The notes: generated from the sequence alone by a model not told the origin. DNA of 8,806 nucleotides from an uncultured Lachnospiraceae bacterium (GCA_947653315.1 CANTGP010000103.1:1-8806), one strand, 5' to 3'. Shown: positions 1-6,078, counted from the first letter of the stretch. Numbers and translations are program-made.

Positions 1-864
1 CCGTGCATTCTTCCATGGCGCTTCCTTATGCGTAATTTTCTCCAAGGTCTTTCCGCCATACATTCCGAAAGTATTCACTACTAAATCAATGACTTTCCTT
101 TCATCGTCCGCCAATGCATCTGCCATACCATCCAAAAGGGCAAACCTCGCATCATCAATGGGATTATACTTAAAATCCCGGAAAAGATCATAAACCTCCG
201 GATATACCGGTCCATGGATCCATGCCCGGCAGTCCTCCGTAAAAACCGCTTTCTCATATAATGCCGAATAAACTCCCTGTATAAAGTAAAGCAATTTCTG
301 CAGCATTAACGGTGTCACTTCCTCCAGTTTTTGAAATACGTACGCAATTGCGCTGAGCATTTTCCCTGATACGGAAAAAAGACCCTCAAGACTATCAGCG
401 GCCTCCATCGCCTTTTTATATGCAGTATCAGTTATTCTTTCATGGTTTTCCGCTAGCTTCTTTTTCATGTAGGACGGAGAAGCCAGCGCAGCTTTCATAA
501 TATCCGAATATTCCTTTGATGGCACCTGCCCTTCCAAATACCTGGATATTGTTACCTCCCCGAAACCAAGTGCAAGGGACAAAGGTGCTTTACCAATTTT
601 ATAAATCTTCATCAGCTTTTCAATATCATCCACAGAAACAAGCCCTTCCACAGTCCTGTACTGTTCATCCATTTCCTGTACGTTTTTATCCATCAATCCA
701 TGCAGGCTCATTTCCCCTCCACATTCCGCACATATGGCAACCGTAATCCCAAACGTATACTCCTCACCGCGTATGCATCTCCTGATATCCTTTTTTTTCA
801 AAAAATATTCCGTTTCTTTCCTGCATTCCATACAGAAATCTTTTCTTCTATTTTCTGTCATCAT
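1..864 (-). CDS. Panacea (SocA/DUF4065) antitoxin with MqsA-like zinc finger and HTH, partial
   Basis: Antitoxin and probable autorepressor of the adjacent toxin gene. The frame is open for 288 codons from an ATG at 864 (a second ATG is at 861) and runs off the left edge, so the C-terminus is missing. Residues 11-14 and 45-48 are CxxC pairs (FCMEC, ICAEC), as in the MqsA/YgiT zinc-binding domain. Residues about 80-125 (IYKIGKAPLSLALGFGEVT, then ISRYLEGQVPSKEYS) look like the Xre-type helix-turn-helix of this family. From about residue 170 the sequence matches the Panacea domain: LQKLLYFIQGVYSALY, then AWIHGPVYPEVYDLF. The start is supported by a GGGGGG tract 5 nt upstream. The gene follows the toxin by 24 nt, so the two are almost certainly co-transcribed. 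In this family the zinc-finger/HTH part is expected to bind DNA and the Panacea part to bind toxin; that split is inferred here. Some Panacea proteins are phage-encoded, but the toxin neighbour argues for a toxin-antitoxin role. Confidence 0.88.
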   Translation of the reverse strand, partial: MMTENRRKDFCMECRKETEYFLKKKDIRRCIRGEEYTFGITVAICAECGGEMSLHGLMDKNVQEMDEQYRTVEGLVSVDDIEKLMKIYKIGKAPLSLALGFGEVTISRYLEGQVPSKEYSDIMKAALASPSYMKKKLAENHERITDTAYKKAMEAADSLEGLFSVSGKMLSAIAYVFQKLEEVTPLMLQKLLYFIQGVYSALYEKAVFTEDCRAWIHGPVYPEVYDLFRDFKYNPIDDARFALLDGMADALADDERKVIDLVVNTFGMYGGKTLEKITHKEAPWKNAR

Positions 865-888
865 GGACACCCCCCGTTTTCTTTTCGG

Positions 889-1293
889 TTATTTAAAATA
901 ATAGGTAAGCGGATACTTCTGTTCATGGAAGGAAACAACTATGACAAAACAGTTTTCCAGCTTGTTCAACTTGATATACAGGGAAACCTTTTTTTCCTCC
1001 GTGCCGTTTCTCTCCAAAAGGATTACATCCTTACCAAAAATATAGAGCTGTTCCCGTTCATACCCTTTGTGTTTGTTTTGCCGAATCTCTGAGAAATCCG
1101 TTGAGGTAAGGCTTAAAATAATGTCTTTCGCTTTTGCCTCATTCATTACATAATCCCAAAACAAATTGATATTATCCTGCCGCTTTGGATTTCTGTCAAT
1201 TCGGTACCGGTTTCTTTCAACGGCACTTTTTATTTCCGAAAGATAATGTTCAATATCCTTCCGTTCTATTTTCTTTTTTTCCATTTCATCCAT
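889..1293 (-). CDS. MqsR-family type II toxin (mRNA interferase-like)
   Basis: Probable ribosome-independent endoribonuclease toxin of the MqsR/RelE-like fold, 134 aa against about 98 aa for E. coli MqsR. Family hallmarks appear in order: DIILSLTSTDF (57-67), LYIFGKDV (83-90), VSLYIKL (103-109) and VIVVSFHEQ (117-125). They line up with the IIGLSESDF, VYLKI and VSFKEK blocks of E. coli MqsR. The N-terminal 30 residues are Lys/Glu-rich. A GGGGGAAG ribosome binding site lies about 10 nt before the ATG at 1293; ATG at 1284 is a possible alternative. It is the first gene of the module with the antitoxin second, the same order as mqsRA and the reverse of most type II modules. A consensus sigma-A promoter lies about 70 nt upstream. 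In place of the E. coli SFKEK active-site lysine it has SFHEQK, so the catalytic set may differ. The family call is firm; the biochemical activity is inferred. Confidence 0.85.
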   Translation of the reverse strand: MDEMEKKKIERKDIEHYLSEIKSAVERNRYRIDRNPKRQDNINLFWDYVMNEAKAKDIILSLTSTDFSEIRQNKHKGYEREQLYIFGKDVILLERNGTEEKKVSLYIKLNKLENCFVIVVSFHEQKYPLTYYFK

Positions 1294-1357
1294 TCTTTTT
1301 ATACTTCCCCCGTCTGCTTCATCCCTCCAAATTCCATGATTGCTTTTTCACTTTTTC

Positions 1358-1383
1358 CTATCATTATTATAAACTGATGATAG
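1358..1383. promoter_or_regulatory. candidate operator: 7-bp perfect inverted repeat over the -10 box
   Basis: CTATCAT (1358-1364) and its exact complement ATGATAG (1377-1383) flank a 12-nt spacer that contains the -10 hexamer. The arms are centred about 19 bp apart, just under two helical turns, as expected for a dimeric HTH repressor. The position would block RNA polymerase. The antitoxin carries a DNA-binding domain and is the obvious candidate ligand. The arm sequence is not the E. coli MqsA site (AACCT-N3-AGGTT). Confidence 0.6.
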
Positions 1384-1394
1384 TATTTTGTCAA
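1366..1394 (-). promoter_or_regulatory. sigma-A promoter of the toxin-antitoxin operon
   Basis: Read on the minus strand, TTGACA (1394-1389) and TATAAT (1371-1366) are separated by exactly 17 nt, a full match to the consensus. It lies between the kinase stop codon (1402) and the toxin start (1293), pointing at the toxin. Such a strong promoter usually implies repression, which fits the overlapping inverted repeat. Confidence 0.85.
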
Positions 1395-1401
1395 TATGCC
1401 A

Positions 1402-3984
1402 TCACCCGTCTTCCCAAACCTTATCCGGCGCCCATTTCCTGATTTTCCTGCAGATATCCTCCATATCGATGGGCTTGGACAGGTAATCGTTCATGCCTGC
1501 CTGTAAATATTCCTCCCGCTGTTCCTTCGCGGTATTTCCCGTCAGGGCAATGACAGGAAGCGATTGGTAATATTCCCCTTCCATTTTACGCAGCTCTTTT
1601 ACCGCCTCTATCCCGTCCATAACGGGCATCAAATGATCCATGAATACCAGGTCATACGTTTCCTTCCGAATCCGTTCCAACGCCTGCCTGCCGTCCGAAG
1701 CGATATCCACCTGCATCTGCAGGGGTCTTAGCAATTCCTCTGCGACCATGCAGTTAATTTCATTGTCATCCACCACAAGCACCCTCGCTTCCGGCGCCGT
1801 AAATTCCGTAATACCCTTCTTTGCCCCCGGCATCTTCCTCCCCGGCGGATTCCCTTCTTTATCCGCATTTCCTTCCCCTCCGGTTTCCGGACCGGCTCCT
1901 TTGCCGTTTCGTCCTTCTTCCATGAAATGACAGAAATTGTAACTATACAACGGCTTGTTTAACGTCGGCATATCCTCCGGGAAAACATCCTCCGCCATCG
2001 GATTGCACATCCCGCAGACCACGGCCCCCAACGCCGTAAGCTCCTGCCGCTCCTCCCCGCTTAACTGACGGTCGGTAAAATAATACACCGGAAGTCCGCT
2101 CTTTTTTGCATCCCGGATATCCGCCGCATAAACCAAACGGTAATCCCGCGCCAGTTTTTCCAGCATCCCGTTTGCCGCCGCGCTTTCCATGTTTCCCATG
2201 ACCGCCGCCTGCCTGCCGTCCGCAAGCCGCGCCGCCTTGCGCCCGTCCGCCACCTGCTGGCGGATGGTAAAGTAAAATTCGCTTCCCTTCCCGTACTCGC
2301 TGGTCACGCCGATGCTTCCCTGCATCAGTTCCACCAACTGTTTGGAAATCGAAAGCCCAAGCCCCGTTCCCTCCTTGTGGTGGTTCTTCTTTGCGTCCAC
2401 CTGCTGGAAGGAGCCGAACAGTTTCCCGATGTCTTCCTCACGGATTCCCTGTCCGGTATCCTTTACCGAAACAAACAGCTCGATATCCTTTTGCCGCATC
2501 CGGTTTACTTTCACCGTCAGACAGACATATCCGCTTTCCGTAAATTTCGTGGCATTGTTCATCAGGTTAATGATTACCTGCCTAATCCGCAGCGCATCCC
2601 CGTACAACTTCGCCGGAATACCCGGATCGATGTCAAAAAGCAGCTCCACGGGTTTGTTCCCTATCCGGTTTAACAGAATCATGCCAAGGTCGCTTAACAT
2701 GGACATGAAATCATATTCTTCCTCCACCAGTTCCATTTTGCCCGATTCCATTTTTGACAAATCCAACAAGTCATTAATCATGGCAAGCAGCGCATCCCCG
2801 GAATTTTTAATGTTCATCAGGTACTCCCTGTCCTGTTTTGGCAAATCGTCTTTCCGCAGCATAATCTGTGTCATGCCCACAATGGCATTCATCGGTGTGC
2901 GGATTTCATGGGACACATTGGACACAAACGCCGATTTCGCCTGATTCGCCGCATCCGCCCGCTCCTTTTCCTCCCTGACCCGCTCCATTAATTCATGCTG
3001 TTCCGTCACGTCCACAAGAAGCATACTGTAACCGGCGGTTTCCCCCTTTTCCTTTATCTCCGTAATCTTCTTATTATAATATTTCCCGTACACCTGGCAG
3101 ACTTTTTCTTCCCCCGTGAAAAGCCGGTACATATCCCCCGACACGGTTTCGTTTTTCCTTTTATAATCCAGTTCCGTGAAAACCTTCCTGGCATAGGAAT
3201 TGGAATCCAAATAGCCGTACATTTCGTCCACCACCACGAAAGCGTCTTCCATCTGTTCGAGCACCCATTGCTGCCCAAGCTCCGTAATCCCGAAAAACTC
3301 ATCGCGGAAAATACTGGCAATAATGACTAAAATGGACAAGGACGCACAAACCGGCACCGCATCAAAAGAAAAACCGTAAACCAGCATCAGGATCAGTGAT
3401 ACCCAAATTACCAACTGTGCCGCCGCCAGCCGCGCCAGGCTGCCGCGCTCCGATGCAATCTGTACAAAAAAGATACGTGCCGTGGTATACGCCATCCCGC
3501 AGAGAAGAATCACACACATGGTACCGTAACGCACCACATACAAAATCCCCGGAACCGTCCGGGCAAACACCAGTCCAAGTTCCCCGTTCCATACAAACCG
3601 CAGCGATTCAAACACAAAGGGATACCCGTCCGCCACCCAAATACATGCCAAAAACGCCACATCCATGATGCACCAAAACACAAGCAGCGCCTTCGTCCAT
3701 TTATGCCGCTTTAATTTCAGATAGGACCACAGGAACAGGCCGAACATCAGGTAAAAAACCACATTCCCGAAATATTCCATCTTCAGCGCAATCAACGCTC
3801 CCTCATGGGTCGTGGTTTGGAGCAGCAGTACATAACTGCCGTTCATGATCAGGCATCCTAAATTTGCCAACAGCAGATACATGGGCGTCCGGCTCTGCGC
3901 CCTCCGTACAAGCGCCACACACCCCGCCAGGGGAACCAGTATCCCAATCAACTGCATGGCATGAACCAAAATATGCATCATCAT
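1402..3984 (-). CDS. 7TM membrane hybrid histidine kinase with degenerate and intact receiver domains
   Basis: Sensor kinase that autophosphorylates and passes phosphate to its own receiver. Residue numbers count from an upstream ATG at 4041 (879 aa). The chosen start is Met20 at 3984 (860 aa): GGGGAAACGG precedes it and the first membrane helix follows at once. About seven hydrophobic segments lie between 23 and 245, as in the histidine-kinase N-terminal 7TM family. A PAS-like region follows (255-345), then a coiled linker and HisKA (H378 in FVSNVSHEIRTPMN). HATPase has an N-box near N492-N496, DTGQGI at 528 and GTGLGLSI at 558. Residues about 630-705 resemble a receiver lacking the acidic pocket and phosphoacceptor. 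A Gly/charged linker (708-747) leads to an intact receiver: DD758-759, D802, T834, K856. No output domain or partner regulator is visible, so it probably signals through a phosphotransfer protein or regulator elsewhere. There is no room for a hairpin terminator before the toxin-antitoxin promoter, so read-through into that module is possible. The ligand is unknown. Confidence 0.93.
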   Translation of the reverse strand: MMMHILVHAMQLIGILVPLAGCVALVRRAQSRTPMYLLLANLGCLIMNGSYVLLLQTTTHEGALIALKMEYFGNVVFYLMFGLFLWSYLKLKRHKWTKALLVFWCIMDVAFLACIWVADGYPFVFESLRFVWNGELGLVFARTVPGILYVVRYGTMCVILLCGMAYTTARIFFVQIASERGSLARLAAAQLVIWVSLILMLVYGFSFDAVPVCASLSILVIIASIFRDEFFGITELGQQWVLEQMEDAFVVVDEMYGYLDSNSYARKVFTELDYKRKNETVSGDMYRLFTGEEKVCQVYGKYYNKKITEIKEKGETAGYSMLLVDVTEQHELMERVREEKERADAANQAKSAFVSNVSHEIRTPMNAIVGMTQIMLRKDDLPKQDREYLMNIKNSGDALLAMINDLLDLSKMESGKMELVEEEYDFMSMLSDLGMILLNRIGNKPVELLFDIDPGIPAKLYGDALRIRQVIINLMNNATKFTESGYVCLTVKVNRMRQKDIELFVSVKDTGQGIREEDIGKLFGSFQQVDAKKNHHKEGTGLGLSISKQLVELMQGSIGVTSEYGKGSEFYFTIRQQVADGRKAARLADGRQAAVMGNMESAAANGMLEKLARDYRLVYAADIRDAKKSGLPVYYFTDRQLSGEERQELTALGAVVCGMCNPMAEDVFPEDMPTLNKPLYSYNFCHFMEEGRNGKGAGPETGGEGNADKEGNPPGRKMPGAKKGITEFTAPEARVLVVDDNEINCMVAEELLRPLQMQVDIASDGRQALERIRKETYDLVFMDHLMPVMDGIEAVKELRKMEGEYYQSLPVIALTGNTAKEQREEYLQAGMNDYLSKPIDMEDICRKIRKWAPDKVWEDG

Positions 3985-4089
3985 TCCGTTTCCCCGTCTT
4001 TCCCGTAAGGATTTGCTGCCCATGGCACAGGAAATATCCATGGGAATTTTCCGTATCTTTTTGATAAATATATTAAATTTGTTAAATTC

Positions 4090-4118
4090 ATTATATCCGC
4101 TTTTTCATTCACCCACAA
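4090..4118 (-). promoter_or_regulatory. candidate promoter of the histidine kinase gene
   Basis: On the minus strand a perfect TATAAT (4095-4090) lies 17 nt after TTGTGG (4118-4113), a weak -35 match of three out of six. Transcription would start near 4083, giving a leader of about 100 nt to the preferred start at 3984 or about 40 nt to the ATG at 4041. The leader is strongly AT-rich. Confidence 0.45.
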
Positions 4119-4120
4119 CC

Positions 4121-4148
4121 TAAATTTTTCCTTCGGAAATGACGATAT
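4121..4148 (+). promoter_or_regulatory. candidate sigma-28 (SigD/FliA) promoter of the DUF6033-like gene
   Basis: TAAA (4121-4124) and GACGATAT (4141-4148) are separated by 16 nt. The sigma-28 consensus of Gram-positive bacteria is TAAA, about 15 nt, then GCCGATAT, so the -10 element matches at seven of eight positions. Transcription would begin near 4155, about 60 nt before the start codon. The alternative is a sigma-A -10 (TATAAT) at 4179-4184, which has no convincing -35. Confidence 0.4.
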
Positions 4149-4178
4149 CATACTTAAAGGAAACGGTTAAAACGGAAA

Positions 4179-4184
4179 TATAAT
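4179..4184 (+). promoter_or_regulatory. alternative sigma-A -10 box for the DUF6033-like gene
   Basis: A perfect TATAAT lies 32 nt before the ATG. The hexamer 17 nt upstream (AAAGGA) does not resemble TTGACA, and the best T-rich option (TTAAAG, 4154-4159) gives a 19-nt spacer. It may be a secondary or activator-dependent promoter, or chance in AT-rich sequence. Confidence 0.3.
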
Positions 4185-4201
4185 ACCACATCTATCACCA
4201 T

Positions 4202-4207
4202 AGGAGG
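4202..4207 (+). promoter_or_regulatory. ribosome binding site of the DUF6033-like gene
   Basis: A perfect AGGAGG lies 8 nt before the ATG at 4216. It fixes the start codon and indicates efficient translation. Confidence 0.85.
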
Positions 4208-4215
4208 ATTCCACC

Positions 4216-4902
4216 ATGATTAACACGGAAAATTATTATGCAGCCACGGATTACTACAACCAAACACAGGCAAAAAATGCCGGAAACACCGGCAGTAAAA
4301 AGACGGATGCCGCTGCGGCGGACAAAACCGGACAGGCAAAACTTTCCAAAAAGGCGCAGGCGCTTTTGGAGAAACTGCGGAAAACATACGGCGATATGGA
4401 TTTCATGGTAGCCGACTTCAGCAGCGGCGAAGAAGCGAAGGAAATCCTTTCCCGCGGCACGAAAGAAGTTTCCGTCCTTTTCTCCAGCAAGGAACTGGAA
4501 AAAATGGCTTCCAGCGAAAAATACGAAAAGGAATATTTAAACCGTATCCAGGGCGCCCTGCGCATGTCTGACCAAATTAACAAAGAATACGGTTTCACCA
4601 AGGCAGGCGCAAACGGCGACATCACGAAAATCGGCATTTCCTTCAACGACGACGGCACTACCTCTTTCTTTGCGGAACTGGAAAAGTCCAGCGCAAAGCA
4701 ACGGGAATCCATCGAGAAATCCCGCGAAGAAAAACGGGAGCAGAAAAAAGCGGATGCCAAAAAAGCGGAAGATACCAAACATGCCACCGTTTATGCGGAC
4801 AGCATAAAAGAACTTGTGAAGAAAATGAAAGAAATCGACTGGGATTCCGTCAAAACCGGAAACGAACCGGAATACGGACGGAAATTCGATTTCAGTATAT
4901 AA
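4216..4902 (+). CDS. DUF6033-like protein of unknown function
   Basis: A soluble 228-aa protein with no signal peptide and no membrane segment. From memory it resembles the DUF6033 proteins of Lachnospiraceae; no function is established that I know of. The N-terminus (1-40) is rich in Tyr, Asn, Ala and Lys and looks disordered (ENYYAATDYYNQTQ). A conserved-looking core follows: LSKKAQALLEKLRKTYGDMD (43-62), then FMVADFSSGEEAKEIL. An alpha/beta stretch around residues 130-155 (ITKIGISFNDDGTTSFFAEL) precedes a highly charged Lys/Glu helix (about 156-190) that could form a coiled coil. The tail ends RKFDFSI. The start is fixed by a perfect AGGAGG. The gene stands alone, divergent from the kinase and convergent with the transporter operon. 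A possible sigma-28 promoter hints at co-expression with motility genes. The coding call is strong; the family name is moderately sure. Confidence 0.85.
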   Translation: MINTENYYAATDYYNQTQAKNAGNTGSKKTDAAAADKTGQAKLSKKAQALLEKLRKTYGDMDFMVADFSSGEEAKEILSRGTKEVSVLFSSKELEKMASSEKYEKEYLNRIQGALRMSDQINKEYGFTKAGANGDITKIGISFNDDGTTSFFAELEKSSAKQRESIEKSREEKREQKKADAKKAEDTKHATVYADSIKELVKKMKEIDWDSVKTGNEPEYGRKFDFSI

Positions 4903-4908
4903 ATATAA

Positions 4909-4949
4909 CCAATCCCGCCGAATGGCGGGGATTGGGGGTATGTGCGCAA
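4909..4949 (+). repeat. left copy of an inverted hairpin repeat; possible terminator on the minus strand
   Basis: An 11-bp stem (4909-4919 with 4924-4935, one bulged G, loop GAAT) is followed by GGGGG and ATGTGCG-like sequence. The same sequence with few changes occurs on the opposite strand at about 5150-5187. On the plus strand no T-run follows, so it is a poor terminator for the upstream gene. On the minus strand the stem is followed by TTATATTTATA (4908-4898), so it could end transcripts coming from the transporter operon. Confidence 0.65.
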
Positions 4950-5008
4950 CCGGGATAAACCTTTCCTGACCGTATAAGGAAGTCTATCTATTTTGTTCGG
5001 GGCATCCC

Positions 5009-5041
5009 CCGCGCACCATGTACAGCAGCATGGATACGCGG
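5009..5041. other. two-part stem-loop
   Basis: CCGCG (5009-5013) pairs with CGCGG (5037-5041), and inside it CCATG (5016-5020) pairs with CATGG (5029-5033) around the loop TACAGCAG. The internal loop is CA against ATA. It is part of the structured region between the convergent genes. Confidence 0.55.
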
Positions 5042-5043
5042 CA

Positions 5044-5068
5044 GCGCTTATGACAGCAACATAAGCGC
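5044..5068. other. perfect 9-bp stem-loop
   Basis: GCGCTTATG (5044-5052) is exactly complementary to CATAAGCGC (5060-5068) around the loop ACAGCAA. It is one of the strongest hairpins of the region. It starts two bases after the preceding two-part stem, so the two could stack. No T-run follows on either strand, so it is not an intrinsic terminator. Confidence 0.6.
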
Positions 5069-5085
5069 CGTGGACAAAACCGGCG

Positions 5086-5117
5086 GTCTAAACCGGTCCC
5101 CCATTAGGGCTTTAGAC
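5086..5117. other. 7-bp stem-loop with inner CCC/GGG pairing
   Basis: GTCTAAA (5086-5092) pairs with TTTAGAC (5111-5117). Inside, CCC (5100-5102) can pair with GGG (5107-5109) around ATTA, a loop similar to that of the right hairpin repeat. A short ACCGG/CCGGT alternative overlaps the 5' arm. Confidence 0.5.
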
Positions 5118-5149
5118 AATGCATCAGGAAAAATCCATCCGCCAACGTC

Positions 5150-5187
5150 CCGCACATCCCCCCAATCCCCGCCATTAGGCGGGAATT
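5150..5187 (-). repeat. right copy of the inverted hairpin repeat
   Basis: On the minus strand this reads CCCGCC-TAAT-GGCGGGG, then ATTGGGGG and GATGTGCG, nearly identical to the left copy. The hairpin itself spans 5164-5187 (six perfect bp, one mismatch, three more bp, loop ATTA). Read on the plus strand it is followed after a few bases by a T-rich stretch (5192-5211), giving a weak terminator shape for plus-strand transcripts. The two copies lie about 240 bp apart and could also pair with each other. Confidence 0.65.
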
Positions 5188-5224
5188 TCGGGTTCTTTTA
5201 TTATCTTTCATCTTTAACTGTTCT

Positions 5225-6067
5225 TTATTCTTTTACCGCTCCCACATTCACGCCCGTTACGAAATACTTCTGCAAAAACGGGTACAACGCCATAAAAGGA
5301 ATGATGGCTGCCATGATGCCCGCATTAAACAGCGTCGTCTGTGATACGCTGTAACTCGTAAGGGGCGTATCGCCGTCCATAATCATGTTCCGCAGCTTAT
5401 ACTGGAAATTCACCTGATGGGGATCCGCGATATAAATCTTCACCGTGGAATAATCGTTCCATACCGTCACTGCAAACATTAAACCGATGGAAGCCAGCGC
5501 CGCCTTGGACAAAGGAAGCACAATCTTAAAGAAGATTCCCATGGGCGAACACCCGTCAATCTTGGCCGCTTCATAAAGGCTCCCCGGAATACCCTCAAAG
5601 AAATTCTTCATCAATACGAAGTTATATACATTCACACCGTGACGAAAAACCAAAATCCACATGTTATTTACTAAATGCAGCTTCTTCATCACCAGATATT
5701 CCGGTATCATGCCGCCTGAGAAAATCATCGTAAACAGCAGCATGAAAGCGAAGATATTGCGCCCCGGCATCGTCTCCTGCGCCAGCACATAACCGGAAAG
5801 CGTGGAAAGCACCAAACCCAGCAGCGTACCGAATATTGTCGTTATCACGGAATTGACAAAAGGCTGGTACAGCAGTGCCGTATTTAAAATGGTCCGGTAA
5901 CCGTCCAGCGTAAATTTATTCGGCCAAAGCTGGAACTGGTATACGCCTACCGCGTTAATGGAATCCACAAACACCTTCCATATCGGGACTAAAACGATTA
6001 ATCCAACAAAAATAAATACAATATAATTGACGACATCAAATGTCCGAATCTTTTTTCTCGGCTTCAT
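5225..6067 (-). CDS. carbohydrate ABC transporter permease, LplC/CUT1 type
   Basis: Second inner-membrane subunit of a sugar importer, 280 aa, the usual size for the family. Hydrophobic segments lie near residues 12-30, 70-95, 104-120, 135-152, 187-205 and 248-265, giving about six helices. The cytoplasmic EAA loop that docks the ATPase begins at residue 166 (EAAKIDGCSPMGIFFKIVLP), and the family's VWNDY block is at 202-206. The C-terminus FVTGVNVGAVKE is typical of the LplC/YtcP branch (compare FVKGVMIGAVKG). The start is fixed by AGGAGG, whose first bases overlap the TAG stop of the upstream permease, so the two are probably translationally coupled. It is the last gene of the operon. The sugar is not deducible; this branch handles oligosaccharides, often from plant or host glycans. 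Confidence 0.93.
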   Translation of the reverse strand: MKPRKKIRTFDVVNYIVFIFVGLIVLVPIWKVFVDSINAVGVYQFQLWPNKFTLDGYRTILNTALLYQPFVNSVITTIFGTLLGLVLSTLSGYVLAQETMPGRNIFAFMLLFTMIFSGGMIPEYLVMKKLHLVNNMWILVFRHGVNVYNFVLMKNFFEGIPGSLYEAAKIDGCSPMGIFFKIVLPLSKAALASIGLMFAVTVWNDYSTVKIYIADPHQVNFQYKLRNMIMDGDTPLTSYSVSQTTLFNAGIMAAIIPFMALYPFLQKYFVTGVNVGAVKE

Positions 6068-6078
6068 CCCAATCCCTC

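Larger units (their letters stand above)
4903..5224. other. non-coding, hairpin-rich convergent intergenic region
   Basis: These 322 bases lie between the stops of two convergent genes and contain no convincing gene; a 94-codon plus-strand frame from 5070 runs into the antisense of the permease and has no ribosome binding site. The stretch holds an inverted pair of hairpin repeats at its ends (listed separately) and a series of stem-loops between them. These are GGGG/CCCC at 4999-5009, a two-part stem at 5009-5041, a perfect 9-bp stem at 5044-5068 and a 7-bp stem at 5086-5117. No tRNA or known structured RNA is recognised. It could be a small mobile repeat (MITE or REPIN type), a structured RNA, or the overlapping 3' UTRs of the two neighbours. 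Confidence 0.7.

Noticed and set aside
2312..2944. 210-codon plus-strand open frame
   Set aside because: It lies antisense within the HisKA/HATPase coding region of the kinase, has no ribosome binding site, and its protein is Ser/Ile-rich without recognisable motifs.
3985..4041. 19-residue N-terminal extension of the histidine kinase
   Set aside because: Possible but less likely: the ribosome binding site at 4041 is weaker and the extension is non-hydrophobic, while the ATG at 3984 lies directly before the first membrane helix.
4254..4787. 177-codon minus-strand open frame
   Set aside because: It is antisense to the DUF6033-like gene, which has a perfect ribosome binding site; the Ser/Phe-rich translation is typical of a shadow of a Lys/Glu-rich gene.
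4909..4935. classical intrinsic terminator of the DUF6033-like gene
   Set aside because: The stem is good but is followed by GGGTATG on the plus strand, not a T-run; it fits better in the minus direction.
4909..5187. CRISPR array
   Set aside because: The repeats are only two, inverted and imperfect, with no regular spacers and no cas genes.
5070..5354. 94-codon plus-strand open frame crossing the hairpin region
   Set aside because: No ribosome binding site, it runs into the antisense of the permease C-terminus, and its codons cover the hairpins.
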